In this document: in pieces, positions 29,647-38,660 of the stretch
Layout of the letters: each line of letters begins with the position of its first letter
How positions within the stretch are numbered: the stretch's first letter is position 1
Source of the DNA: an uncultured Acetatifactor sp.
GTDB lineage: Bacteria > Bacillota > Clostridia > Lachnospirales > Lachnospiraceae
NCBI GenBank assembly: GCA_910585805.1
Contig: CAJUFB010000004.1
Location: 1-64,000, forward strand
Length of the DNA: 64,000 nucleotides
Direction: 5' to 3'
Notes under the pieces: model-generated
Told to the model about the DNA's origin: nothing
What the model saw: only the letters and a program-made list of their open reading frames with translations
Database searches by the model: none
Position numbers and translations under genes: made by a program

Positions 29647-31542
29647 TTACCTTGCCTCTCTTATCTTTTTGTATACTCTCTCACAGAAACCCTCGCGATA
29701 GGGCCACAATGCTTCTATTTTCACTTTATGCTCTTCCGATACCTGACAATCTGTCTCCATATACCCGCATACCTTACGGACAAGCGCCTCCTCATCTTCA
29801 CAAATATAGCCCAGGTCTTCATTTTCATACTTAAAATAGCCGGGCCTGTATGTATGTTCTCTGAAAAACGCCTCCCTGTCAAACTGATAATAAATTACCG
29901 GTTTATGCAAATACAGAAAATCAAATGCGACACTGCTGTAATCCGTTACCAATAATGCCCCTCTCCCAAAAGCCTCCTTATACGAGACACTTTCATCCCA
30001 TATTTCGCAGACAGCATCTGCCGCAAGCATACCGGCACAGGGCTTCATCAGAGGGTGTGCCATAAATGCAAGCTTATATCCATAATGTTCGCACATCTCT
30101 CCGAGTTTTTCATTTTCCAGCAGCGATTTATATGATTTAAAAAAATCGGATTTTTCAAACCCGGGCTTTAATACCCACTGCATATTATGCTTTTCCTCAT
30201 TCCAGGCCTGTTTCATCAGCCCCTGCCTCCAGCTTGGCATAATGAGAATGATTTTTTCCTTCCTGTCTGTCAGTTCATCGAACCTTGGCAATCCGGTAAG
30301 CCACACTTCTTTTTCTGTATAAAAATACGGATAGTCCAGAATCGATCTCCATTCAGCCTCCGTACTTGTCACAAATCCGGTAAAGTTTGTATTATACCTG
30401 TTAAGGGTACCGCTCATATCATCCTTGATCACACCATGCTGCAAAAAGATGATCCCAGGTCTATGATACAGATCTCTGAAAAACTCCCCATCTTCCCAGA
30501 AAGGATTTTCAACAACGCCGTTGCATTGCGAAGAGACGATATAATCAGCCAGCAGATGCAGCTTATAATGCTGTTCTGAATATATTTCCGCAACATTGCC
30601 GATTTCCGCCATCCCGGCATAGTCTCCGGAATCTTTGGACAGGATGAACCAGGAATCTATATCTTGCTTTTTCTGCATATATCGAAACAAAACCTTCGCA
30701 TTATCATCAGCCGCTTCGGGCCTGTCCATAAATAACCATATTTGTTTCCGCTTTTTCCTGTTTTTATAGTAATAATCCCTGAGTTTACAGGCCCACTCCC
30801 ATTTTGAAGGCGCATATTCTTTCAGTGCCTCCCGAAATACCAGCTCTTTCTTTTTTACCAGATCTGCATCTGCTTTTCTGCAGATCAATTTCCTTCCGTC
30901 TATATAGAATATCCATCCGTCTTTCCAGAAATACTGTCCCGGAATATGGTCCGCAACCGGTGAAAATCTCATGGCATTAATGCGGCCGTACTCCGCTTCA
31001 AAACCATTTATTTTGTTGAGAAAAACAATATCCGCATCTTCTGACAGTTCAGTTGAGAATGTAAACGCCGTTCTTTTTTCATAGACAGTCGCCCCCATTT
31101 TCAAATCCAAATGCATGTCTGTCATCACGGCGTCCATCACGTGTCCGTTCACTCTGACTCCGAACCCGCAGGCGCCAAGCACTGCAGGATAGGAAACATT
31201 TCCTTCCAGTGTCAGCATCCCGCCTTCAAACCGCAGAAAATGCAGATATACCGCCAGATAAGACATGTTTGCTGCGTTACATTCGCCCACACGGATCATT
31301 ACATCATCCGGAATCGGTATCAGCTGAGGCTTTTGGCCATATTTCAGGCACAAAATATAGATTATCCCGGGCATATCTGCCATGCCGATATACGCAATTA
31401 TCTCCTGATCGGGTATATGCTTCATTCTTTTTCTTATGGATGCCGCGTTCTCAATCGTAACGATATCTTCAGATTCTTCGATTTTTTTGAAAATTTCTTT
31501 CAATCTTGTATTGTAATCAGCATTGTAATGTATACTAAACAT
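29647..31542 (-). CDS. TagF-like CDP-glycerol glycerophosphotransferase family protein
   Basis: 631 residues with no GT2 domain. About 280 N-terminal residues match in pattern the middle region of the large synthases (SYLAVYLHFLRFEGGMLTLEG). The C-terminal TagF-like domain has IWLFMDRPEAADDNAKVL, FLQHGVIKDDMSGTLNRY, GLPRFDEL, IMPSWRQGL, FMAHP and LLVTDYSSVAFDFLYL. Family members transfer glycerol- or ribitol-phosphate from CDP-polyol to growing teichoic chains at the inner membrane face. The start Met of MFSIHYN has GAGGAGG directly upstream; 23 codons of earlier open frame lack a site. It follows the HAD-like gene in the same direction. Confidence 0.85.
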   Translation of the reverse strand: MFSIHYNADYNTRLKEIFKKIEESEDIVTIENAASIRKRMKHIPDQEIIAYIGMADMPGIIYILCLKYGQKPQLIPIPDDVMIRVGECNAANMSYLAVYLHFLRFEGGMLTLEGNVSYPAVLGACGFGVRVNGHVMDAVMTDMHLDLKMGATVYEKRTAFTFSTELSEDADIVFLNKINGFEAEYGRINAMRFSPVADHIPGQYFWKDGWIFYIDGRKLICRKADADLVKKKELVFREALKEYAPSKWEWACKLRDYYYKNRKKRKQIWLFMDRPEAADDNAKVLFRYMQKKQDIDSWFILSKDSGDYAGMAEIGNVAEIYSEQHYKLHLLADYIVSSQCNGVVENPFWEDGEFFRDLYHRPGIIFLQHGVIKDDMSGTLNRYNTNFTGFVTSTEAEWRSILDYPYFYTEKEVWLTGLPRFDELTDRKEKIILIMPSWRQGLMKQAWNEEKHNMQWVLKPGFEKSDFFKSYKSLLENEKLGEMCEHYGYKLAFMAHPLMKPCAGMLAADAVCEIWDESVSYKEAFGRGALLVTDYSSVAFDFLYLHKPVIYYQFDREAFFREHTYRPGYFKYENEDLGYICEDEEALVRKVCGYMETDCQVSEEHKVKIEALWPYREGFCERVYKKIREAR

Positions 31543-31610
31543 TATCCTCCTCAAGATGTATGTATTTCGTATTTTCGTTTCTAAATTATGCGGATCAATG
31601 CCGCATCTCA

Positions 31611-33830
31611 CTAATTTACATTCATTTCAAGCCCAAATTTCCGTTCCATGGTTCTGAGATATCTCTCTTTATAGCTGGCCGCAATCAGCATTGGTGCATA
31701 TGCATCTCTCCCGCTGATATGGAACATATAGGAGAAGCCGCTGAAATGTTCCCGGTACGCCTTTACAAAGTCCAGAATGCCTCTCTGAATCTCTCTGATC
31801 CCCTCCTGATTGGCATCATATTTTCCGAATACAAACTCTATATCCGCATAGCCGCCAGAGACAGGCAGGCTGCCGGCATTCCCCGCCTTCCTCTTATAAA
31901 ATCCCTTAAACTGCGGTGCGGCAGAGGAAAGCAGCAGTTCCCAGAACACATTATAATCTTTGTTTAAGTCATGCTTTTTCAGCAGATCCCGGTTATGTCT
32001 TTGAGAATATAAATATGCCGCCATCTGGCCGCTCTGCAGAAAGCTTTCCGACGCTTCCGGTTCCGCGTTGTAAATTGTATTGGTCCCTGCCACGAGTCCT
32101 GTCAGTTCACAGGATATTCCCCACTCTTCCGATACTAAATGCCTCAGCACCATGGCACCGCTTCCCGCCCATCCTATGTCCACGACAGCTGCCTTTTTGA
32201 CCCCTGCCAGTACTGTTTCGTAGTATGACTTTGCAGCTTCATTCTGTTCACGATATTTTTCCAGTACCCGATTCCAGTTTGCTTCAATATATCGCTTCAG
32301 CAGCGGCGCATTTTTATCTGTCAGCTGCTCATCCTTTCCCAGTCTCCGCTCTTCCCGTACCGTTCCTGCTTTTCTCTCCCCTTCATTATCCGGCCTGCTT
32401 TCCTGCCGTTTCTCTTTCCTGGCCCCTTCATTATCCAATATGCCTTCCTGCCGCTCTTCCTGCCCGGTGTCCGTTTTATTTTCCGGATTGCTTCGCGTTT
32501 TACCTTCCGGCCTGCTTCCCAGTTCCTCTGCAAGAAAGTCCAATTCCATGGAATGCAGCACCTCACCGATACGGTATCCCTGATTCACCTTATGAAAAAC
32601 AAATCTGCGGAAATAGTCCTGTTTATCGTATCCCGCCTCCAGCTTTGAAGCCGCTTTTCTCGACCAGTATACATACTCTGTATTTTCATCCGGGTACAGA
32701 AAATCATATGCCTGCTTCAGAATATCCCCATCCCTGGAGAGAAACAGAATCTTATCCACCGAGTTCTTCTTACAAAAATCATAAATAAAACTGCAATATC
32801 CCAACACAAACAATCCGCCGTAAATAAATCCGTACTCATACTCCATAGAATATTTCCGAATCCCGCAGTATATATGATTGTCCACAATTCCCCTGTAAGC
32901 GCCGCCCACCATGGGGGACATATCATACGGACGGAACAACTGCGCATTTTTATTGATATTGGGATAATACTTTGTATCAAACCCGCTTTGTCTGCCCATT
33001 TTTACATCGCTGCACTCATTATCTCCCACATGGATAAGCCTGGTGTCCGGTGCAAAAGCTTCTCTTTCCTTTACCAGTTCATAAAGCTTTCCGTCCCTCT
33101 TGCTCTTTCCATATTCACTGGAAACATACAGCCCCGAAATACCGCCATACCCGTTTTTTTCCAATAATTCACAAAGGAAAGCGCCTGGAAGATACATATC
33201 TGAAATCACTATGATCTTCTTTCCTGCATTCTGCAGTTGATGAAATACTTCCAACATAAAAGGATTCGCATAGCAAAATTCTGCTTCCAGTCTCTGCTCC
33301 GCCGCCATGCCCCGCTCTGCATTTATTCCCACATCCTGTTCAATATGCTTCCAGATATCCGCAAAAGTAACTTCATAATGTCCCTTATCCCGCCTGCATT
33401 CCACTCGCGCAAGCGCTTCCTGCTCCATACGGATTCTTTTAAAATCCAGCAAACCAAACTCTGCACCCAGAAAATAAAATAAATCCCCCGGCTCCGAGAA
33501 AGGCCGGAATATCAATGTATCAAACAAGTCAAAAGAAATAATGTCATACCCTGACAGACACTCCACAAAACCGTCCACCGACACTCCCGTATTCAAAAAG
33601 ACTGCTGATTCCGAATCCATGACAGGCAGTCTTTTCTTTTCATAAATTTCCACCGCCTTCGCTTTATCCAGAAACCGGCAAAACAGAACATAATAACAGA
33701 AATTCAGCCACAGTAAATATACATAAGACAGAATTTTATCCTTTTTCCCCGCTCCGTCATGAAGCCTGTGATACCGTATCCGGATTCCGTCATGACGATT
33801 TACCAGAAAGTTGTAAACCTGCATCCTCAT
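31611..33830 (-). CDS. HAD-like surface-polysaccharide protein with low-complexity insert
   Basis: 739 residues. A haloacid-dehalogenase-type domain occupies about residues 95-290: motif I SFDLFDTLIF (nucleophile Asp101), motif II Ser in VISDMYLPG and motif III HVGDNECSD. This is followed by a domain with KILFLSRDGDILKQA and EYVYWSRKAA, which recurs in the 38546 gene (LYFLARDGYSMYETA, YLYCSRYAWRRA). Between about 435 and 515 lies a Glu/Lys/Arg-rich repetitive insert (RQEGILDNEGARKEKRQESR). Proteins with this two-domain layout are found in capsule and wall-polymer loci; the substrate is unknown. A short N-terminal hydrophobic stretch lies around 37-52. The start is uncertain by two codons. Confidence 0.65.
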   Translation of the reverse strand: MRMQVYNFLVNRHDGIRIRYHRLHDGAGKKDKILSYVYLLWLNFCYYVLFCRFLDKAKAVEIYEKKRLPVMDSESAVFLNTGVSVDGFVECLSGYDIISFDLFDTLIFRPFSEPGDLFYFLGAEFGLLDFKRIRMEQEALARVECRRDKGHYEVTFADIWKHIEQDVGINAERGMAAEQRLEAEFCYANPFMLEVFHQLQNAGKKIIVISDMYLPGAFLCELLEKNGYGGISGLYVSSEYGKSKRDGKLYELVKEREAFAPDTRLIHVGDNECSDVKMGRQSGFDTKYYPNINKNAQLFRPYDMSPMVGGAYRGIVDNHIYCGIRKYSMEYEYGFIYGGLFVLGYCSFIYDFCKKNSVDKILFLSRDGDILKQAYDFLYPDENTEYVYWSRKAASKLEAGYDKQDYFRRFVFHKVNQGYRIGEVLHSMELDFLAEELGSRPEGKTRSNPENKTDTGQEERQEGILDNEGARKEKRQESRPDNEGERKAGTVREERRLGKDEQLTDKNAPLLKRYIEANWNRVLEKYREQNEAAKSYYETVLAGVKKAAVVDIGWAGSGAMVLRHLVSEEWGISCELTGLVAGTNTIYNAEPEASESFLQSGQMAAYLYSQRHNRDLLKKHDLNKDYNVFWELLLSSAAPQFKGFYKRKAGNAGSLPVSGGYADIEFVFGKYDANQEGIREIQRGILDFVKAYREHFSGFSYMFHISGRDAYAPMLIAASYKERYLRTMERKFGLEMNVN

Positions 33831-33867
33831 GTATTTTCATCTACCTTCCTCAAATCATCAGCTTCCC

Positions 33868-34998
33868 TTATCTGAATTGATTTCTATATGCGGCACATAC
33901 TGTCCTGGCGTCTCCCACCATCTGCAGCTTCCCTTTTTCTATCCAGACTACCTTCGTGCAGTTGTCCAGAATCGTTCCCATTCCGTGGGAAACCATCAGC
34001 ACAGTGCTGCCGCCGTGGATCATCTCTTTTACCCTGGCAAGGCTCTTCTTTCTAAAGAACTCATCTCCAACGCTTAAAACCTCGTCTAAGATCAATATTT
34101 CTGCCGCGTCACCGACAGTAGCAATAGAAAATGCAAGTCTGCTCGTCATACCGCTGGAAAAATTCTTGACCTTTTCATCCATAAATCCATCCAATTCGGA
34201 AAATTCTACTATCTTATCATAATTTTGGTTGATAAATTCTTTCGAATAACCGATAATTGCACCATTCAAATAAACATTCTCTTTTGCAGATAATTCCGTA
34301 TCGAATCCGGCTCCAAGAGACAGCATCTGAACTTTCCTTCTGTCCACGATCACCTCTCCTTCCGAAGGACTTAAAGCCCCTGATACGATTTTAAGCAGGG
34401 TGGATTTTCCTGAACCATTTGTCCCTATGATTCCCACCACTTCTCCCTGGAACACCTCGAAACTGATATGATCTAATGCCACAAGTTCTCTGGTTGAAAT
34501 TTGCTTTTTTAACTTCTGTATCAGAAAATCCTTCAATCCGGAAGTATTTCCGGTAGCTATCCGGAATTTCATCGTCACATCACAAACATTGATAATCGGC
34601 TTTTCTTTGCTTTCCTGATTCTTGTCTTCTATCCTGTCTTCCATCGATTCTTCAAATAAGTTAACCTGTTCCAACTCTCTTTTTTCTTTATCTGAAGTTT
34701 TCTGCTCTGAGTCACATTCTGCTTCCCCTGAAGCCCCCTCTTCTACCATGTTATCCTCTCCGATCTCTTCTCCATACAGTTCAAATTCTCCATATAGTTC
34801 CTCTTCATCATATGATTCAACTTCTTTATAGCTGCCCTTTTCCGGCCCTAAATCCCCCTGCTTAGCTAATGCTTTCTCTGCTTCCCTTCTATTTTTCTTT
34901 CGCTTCTTCCTTCTGCTATCTTCAAAAAAAGTTATCACCACAAAGCCAATCACCAAAATGGCACACACTACTACAAATATGACCGGTATTTCTGCCAC
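33868..34998 (-). CDS. TagH/Wzt-like ABC transporter ATPase with membrane anchor and acidic linker
   Basis: 376 residues. Residues 134-376 are a polysaccharide/teichoic-acid exporter ATPase: Walker A GTNGSGKST (about 192-200), Q-loop region, signature NFSSGMTSRLAFS, Walker B ILILDEVLSVGD and switch His in MVSHGMG. Ahead of this, residues 5-24 form a hydrophobic helix, then a basic patch RRKKRKKNRR and a ~100-residue Glu/Asp-rich linker. TagH-type ATPases normally lack an N-terminal membrane helix. It is followed by the HAD-like gene and preceded 14 bases upstream by its permease, so the two are one transporter that flips the finished polymer outward. Confidence 0.88.
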   Translation of the reverse strand: MAEIPVIFVVVCAILVIGFVVITFFEDSRRKKRKKNRREAEKALAKQGDLGPEKGSYKEVESYDEEELYGEFELYGEEIGEDNMVEEGASGEAECDSEQKTSDKEKRELEQVNLFEESMEDRIEDKNQESKEKPIINVCDVTMKFRIATGNTSGLKDFLIQKLKKQISTRELVALDHISFEVFQGEVVGIIGTNGSGKSTLLKIVSGALSPSEGEVIVDRRKVQMLSLGAGFDTELSAKENVYLNGAIIGYSKEFINQNYDKIVEFSELDGFMDEKVKNFSSGMTSRLAFSIATVGDAAEILILDEVLSVGDEFFRKKSLARVKEMIHGGSTVLMVSHGMGTILDNCTKVVWIEKGKLQMVGDARTVCAAYRNQFR

Positions 34999-35012
34999 AA
35001 CTAATCCCCTTT

Positions 35013-36932
35013 CTAAATCCGCTGCATAACATTATTTTGCTCTTTCTTAAATACGATCCAACCTGTCAAAAAGCTGAACACTGCCGCCAATGTCAATTTC
35101 ACCCAGGCCGAATAGTGTGGCACTCTTCCATAGACCATGCACTCTCTTGCGATATAAATAGACAGGTAGACGGGATTATACCCTACTACTTTCTGAATTG
35201 TATCCGGCAAAGCTGTCACAGGATAAAACAATGCTGTCAAATATGTTAATATAGTCAAAAACAAACTATATAAATATTTTATATCTGCAAAAAACACATA
35301 AAGAATCGACAATATATAGCCAATCCCCATCGTAAATGCACAGATTAGTATTACATCCAGCGGAAGAAAAAGCATGGTCCAGGAAGGCCGAATCCTGAAT
35401 ACCGCCAGCATCAGTACATAAGGAACAAAAGAATACCCCATATTCACCAGTGCTGTCAGCATTCTGGAAATGACAAAGGTCTGCCTGGGCAGCTTTGCCT
35501 TTATCAGAAGCGTTTTATTATCCACCAGCGCAGACATTGCACTGCTGGTTCCTGTACTGAAAAGCCCCCACAAAAGACTTCCTGTTAAATAATACAGCGG
35601 AAAATTATCAATGGAGCGTTTGAACATATACGAGAAGATCATCGACATTACAATCATCATCAGCAGCGGATTCAGCACGCTCCACACAATCCCCAGATGG
35701 CTGCGGGCATATTTCCGCTTTACCTCCCTGCCGGTCAGCTCCTTTATGACAAATATATACTGCTTCTTATCCTCATAATAAGCCATCAGAGCTTTCAGCC
35801 GGTTTTTCAAAACCGCTGCACCGGCTTTTTTCCAAAGAATCAGGAGCACTGCCACAATCAGACCTGCCCCTAAAACCACCAGCGCCGCAAAAACAATGCC
35901 GCGCAGCTGCCCTGTCATTTCCTCCCCGGTTTCCTTCCAGGCGTCTGTCGTCTCCGGCTCCCATTCCTCCAGCGCACCGGCGGTGGTGTACCGATAGTAC
36001 CCTCCCACGCCCGCGGCATCCACTGCATAGAAGACGGTGCCGGCATCTATCTCTTCCTCCGTCATTTCCGCCGGGATATTGATGCAGGCTCCGGGAGAAA
36101 GAATATAGAAATCTTTCCCCTCCGCTTCCATCCTGTTGACCGGGTAAAAATTATGGGTATCCGCTCTGTATGCATAAAGGCGCAGGCTTCCGTTTTCATC
36201 CATCGCCAGGACAGCCCTGATGTTTCTTCCCTTATCAGAAATATAGGTAAAGGTATCTTCCAGATAGGAGCCGGTGACAAGCGTATAATCCCACAGCGTG
36301 ATATCCGGCTCATAGTCCGCCATATCGATGAGGTACAGGATATTCCCGCCGGCATCCGTGATACTTCCCATAATCGGTATATTTGTTCCGAACCCGGCGG
36401 TACTGCCGGGCAGCATGGGCTGCGTTTCCTCATCCAGCCGGGCAAAAAAAGAGGGTTCCCCAGTCTCCTGTCCCTGTATCTCCACGGGTACCCTGGCAAG
36501 TGTGCTGACTGTATAGCCTTCTTCCTCTTCTCCTGCCGGGTATATCCGGGCTTCCTCCACTGCCAACCCCGCGCTGCCTGCTCCGGCAGACCTGAATTCC
36601 AGGACATAGGCCACTTCGCTGCCGAATCCCGTCCCTTCCAGCACGATCCTGTCTTCTGACACCTCTTCGGCGCCGGATAGATACTCCATCCTTCCCGCAT
36701 CATACCGGAGGGTAACCTGGTAAACTCCTATACTTCCTTCCGCTCTGACATATACTTCTATTTCAAAAGTGTCTTCTTCGACGGAATAACTCTCTTCTCC
36801 AAAGGTGACAGTGGCTTCCGCTGCATATACTCTGCTGTTCCCGAAAAACAGCAGCAGACATAAGAGCAGTCCCATGAGGAAGATTCCTGTTTTCTTTTTT
36901 CTGTCCCTGCGGTTATTCTCTGTAAACGGCAT
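35013..36932 (-). CDS. Cohesin-like ectodomain fused to a TagG/Wzm-like ABC-2 permease
   Basis: About 639 residues. A signal-type helix spans ~15-37 (GIFLMGLLLCLLLFFGN, then VYAAEA). A cohesin-like beta domain lies around 40-152 (TVTFGEESYSVEEDTF, IGVYQVTLRYDAGRMEYLSG). A second extracellular domain of unknown type covers ~165-335. After a helix at ~345-367 comes a full ABC-2 permease of ~250 residues (IKELTGREVKRKYARSHLG, WSVLNPLLMMIVMS) with about six helices. TagG/Wzm permeases are normally ~260 residues with no ectodomain. The Met of MPFTENNRR lies just before the signal helix; the open frame extends 52 codons upstream. Paired with the ATPase at 33868. Confidence 0.85.
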   Translation of the reverse strand: MPFTENNRRDRKKKTGIFLMGLLLCLLLFFGNSRVYAAEATVTFGEESYSVEEDTFEIEVYVRAEGSIGVYQVTLRYDAGRMEYLSGAEEVSEDRIVLEGTGFGSEVAYVLEFRSAGAGSAGLAVEEARIYPAGEEEEGYTVSTLARVPVEIQGQETGEPSFFARLDEETQPMLPGSTAGFGTNIPIMGSITDAGGNILYLIDMADYEPDITLWDYTLVTGSYLEDTFTYISDKGRNIRAVLAMDENGSLRLYAYRADTHNFYPVNRMEAEGKDFYILSPGACINIPAEMTEEEIDAGTVFYAVDAAGVGGYYRYTTAGALEEWEPETTDAWKETGEEMTGQLRGIVFAALVVLGAGLIVAVLLILWKKAGAAVLKNRLKALMAYYEDKKQYIFVIKELTGREVKRKYARSHLGIVWSVLNPLLMMIVMSMIFSYMFKRSIDNFPLYYLTGSLLWGLFSTGTSSAMSALVDNKTLLIKAKLPRQTFVISRMLTALVNMGYSFVPYVLMLAVFRIRPSWTMLFLPLDVILICAFTMGIGYILSILYVFFADIKYLYSLFLTILTYLTALFYPVTALPDTIQKVVGYNPVYLSIYIARECMVYGRVPHYSAWVKLTLAAVFSFLTGWIVFKKEQNNVMQRI

Positions 36933-37092
36933 TTTCCATCCCTGCTTTCCTTCTTTCTGCCTCTGCGATTCCCAAACGTATCCCCGCCATCTCATGTCAG
37001 AGTCAGGCGCCTCCCAGGTGGCAGGTGTTCGATTGCTAAAATCAGCAAAGTCATAGCTGAATAACTTGTGTATCAGCAAGTTTTTCATACAA

Positions 37093-37130
37093 GTTCCTGT
37101 AGCTCAGCTGGACAGAGCGCATGCCTCCAG
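37093..37130 (+). pseudogene. 5' half of a tRNA-like sequence
   Basis: GTTCCTG, TA, then a D-arm GCTC/GAGC around AGCTGGACA, then CATGC and CTCC as 5' anticodon stem and start of loop. The 3' half is missing: a family A element begins 5 bases later. It is too short to be functional; the isotype cannot be decided (Arg-CCT and Trp-CCA both fit the last bases). Confidence 0.6.
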
Positions 37131-37134
37131 TATT

Positions 37135-37239
37135 TAGGCATTGTAGGAAAATAACCGCTGCAACTTATTCAGGCAAAAACCGAGAAATACAATAAAACTC
37201 GCTATGAACTTGCAGCTGTTATTTGTAGACATTTCCTTA
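37135..37239. repeat. Family A foldback element, copy 3
   Basis: Arms AAATAACCGCTGCAAC and TTGCAGCTGTTATTT pair. Its right end TTA, read on the minus strand, is the TAA stop codon of the lipoprotein gene. Confidence 0.8.
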
Positions 37240-38175
37240 TCCTGCGGAAGGCTCCGCTGTCTCTTCTGCCGGCTGTCCTATTATCTGCCCTGGTTCCTCC
37301 GGTATATTCCCGGCAGGCGGCTCCGACGGGCCCTCCGGTTCCTGCGTCTGATCCGGGGCCTGTCCCTCCGGCGGACCCACCACAGGCTCCTGCGTCTGAT
37401 CTGGGTTCTCTCCCTCCGGCGGACCCACCACAGGCTCCTGCGTCTGGTTCGGGTTCTCTCCCTCCGGCGGGCCTACTATCGGCTCCGGGGTCTGGTCCGG
37501 GTTCTCTCCCTCCGGCGGACCCACCACTGGCTCCTGCGTCCAGTTCGGATCCTCTCCCTCCGGCGGTCCTGCTATTGGCTCCGAGGTCTGGTCCGGGTTC
37601 TGCTCTTCAGGCAGCCTTACCCCCGGATCCGTGGCCGGCTCTGCCGTTGGCGCTGTCGTGGGGCTGGCCACAGGCCCTGCTGTCGGTCTGGCTGCAGGCC
37701 TTGCCGTCGGCGCCGCAGTTTCTTCCGGCACTGCTTCCCCCTGCCCACCGGCCTGCACGGGTTCTGCCAGCACATGAAACGGGATGTATGCAACGCGCCC
37801 TTTATAGACAATCCTGCACCATTCCCCGCCCTCTCCGGTATCGATCGCCTGCACTGTCGTTCCCTTCTCTGCAAACCCTACGGCTGCTCCCTCTCCGCCC
37901 GGTTTGCTGTATATATCCGAATCCTCCGTAACCTCCCGATCTTCCGTGGACTCCTCTCCCGTGGCTTCCCGGATCAGCGGTTCTGCGGAATCTTCTGTCT
38001 CTTTCTCAATGCTTACCGGCTGGCCGCTGCTCCCCATGGATGCCGCTATCACAGTGTTCAGCCCTGCCATCCGGGCATACTCAGCGGGATCTGCTTCTTC
38101 CCCCTTTGTGCCGCATCCTGATGCCAGCAGTATGCCCATCAGATTGATTCCAGCCAGTATCTGTCCCTTTTTCAT
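37237..38175 (-). CDS. Lipoprotein with bacterial SH3 domain and proline-rich repeats
   Basis: 312 residues. A lipoprotein signal MKKGQILAGINLMGILLASGC ends in a lipobox with Cys21. An SH3-like domain lies around residues 100-155 (YSKPGGEGAAVGFAEKGTTV, EWCRIVYKGRVAYIPFHVL), typical of wall binding. The rest is an Ala/Thr/Pro-rich spacer and six near-identical 16-residue repeats of the type PPEGENPDQTQEPVVG. The start has GGGGGAG 6 bases upstream. It probably spans from membrane into wall. The stop codon is supplied by the end of a family A element, so the original C-terminus may have been longer. The in-frame stretch upstream of this Met only translates family B sequence. Confidence 0.8.
   Translation of the reverse strand: MKKGQILAGINLMGILLASGCGTKGEEADPAEYARMAGLNTVIAASMGSSGQPVSIEKETEDSAEPLIREATGEESTEDREVTEDSDIYSKPGGEGAAVGFAEKGTTVQAIDTGEGGEWCRIVYKGRVAYIPFHVLAEPVQAGGQGEAVPEETAAPTARPAARPTAGPVASPTTAPTAEPATDPGVRLPEEQNPDQTSEPIAGPPEGEDPNWTQEPVVGPPEGENPDQTPEPIVGPPEGENPNQTQEPVVGPPEGENPDQTQEPVVGPPEGQAPDQTQEPEGPSEPPAGNIPEEPGQIIGQPAEETAEPSAG
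37325..37612. repeat. 48-bp in-frame tandem repeat, about six units
   Basis: Unit starts recur every 48 bases (for example GGAC at 37373 and 37421). Each unit encodes 16 residues of the lipoprotein. Internal units differ by only a few bases, so copy number may vary. Confidence 0.85.
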
Positions 38176-38213
38176 AACATTCTCCCCCTGTTTCCTGCCC
38201 TGATCCATGCTTT

Positions 38214-38418
38214 CAGAAATTGTCGGAAAATATACTGCACGCCGGTTGAATTTGCAGTGCAACCCGACTGCAGACCGCCGGCCAGGTACTTTCCCTGAGG
38301 CATCAATGTAAATTCTGGCGGTCTGCAATATAACTGCTGCAACTTCTGCGGGAAAAAGTCTTGAAATACAAGGTGAACGGCTTTAAACCCACAGCAGTTA
38401 TTTGCAGACACTTCCTTA
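38214..38418. repeat. Composite element: family A copy 4 interrupted by family B
   Basis: A family A element opened at the TA of AAAATAAC by a 98-bp family B element (38233-38330), with TA on both sides. Without the insert the A copy would be about 105 bp. The composite recurs at 60906-61109 with the same internal junction. Confidence 0.85.
38233..38330. repeat. Family B foldback element, copy nested in family A
   Basis: It begins TACTGCACGCC and ends GTCTGCAATA (one change in the terminal repeat), flanked by TA. It is nearly identical to the copy between clpP and clpX. Confidence 0.85.
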
Positions 38419-38535
38419 TAATGCCTTATCAGCTTCCGGCTAATGATGCTTTGCCGATTTTCTGATCTGTTCATGCTTTAAATATGGCCTTATGGCTTCA
38501 TCATTTGCTTATGCTTCTAAATGAGGTCTTGACGG

Positions 38536-38660
38536 CTTCATGCTATTACTTATATTTCGATGCTTTCCTGCCGGCTTCATTCTTGTGTTTCGATGCTTTC
38601 CTGCCGGCTTCATGCCTGTTCTTCGATGCTTTCCTACCGACTTCATGCCTGCGCTTCATA
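38536..38660. repeat. 33-bp tandem repeat at the end of the 38546 gene
   Basis: Three to four copies of a 33-base unit (CGATGCTTTCCTGCCGGCTT in each) encode repeats of RHEAGRKASK. Related, more decayed units continue beyond the stop codon to about 38475. Confidence 0.75.

Noticed and set aside
37325..37612. CRISPR array
   Set aside because: Units are contiguous, in frame and code for protein repeats; there are no spacers.
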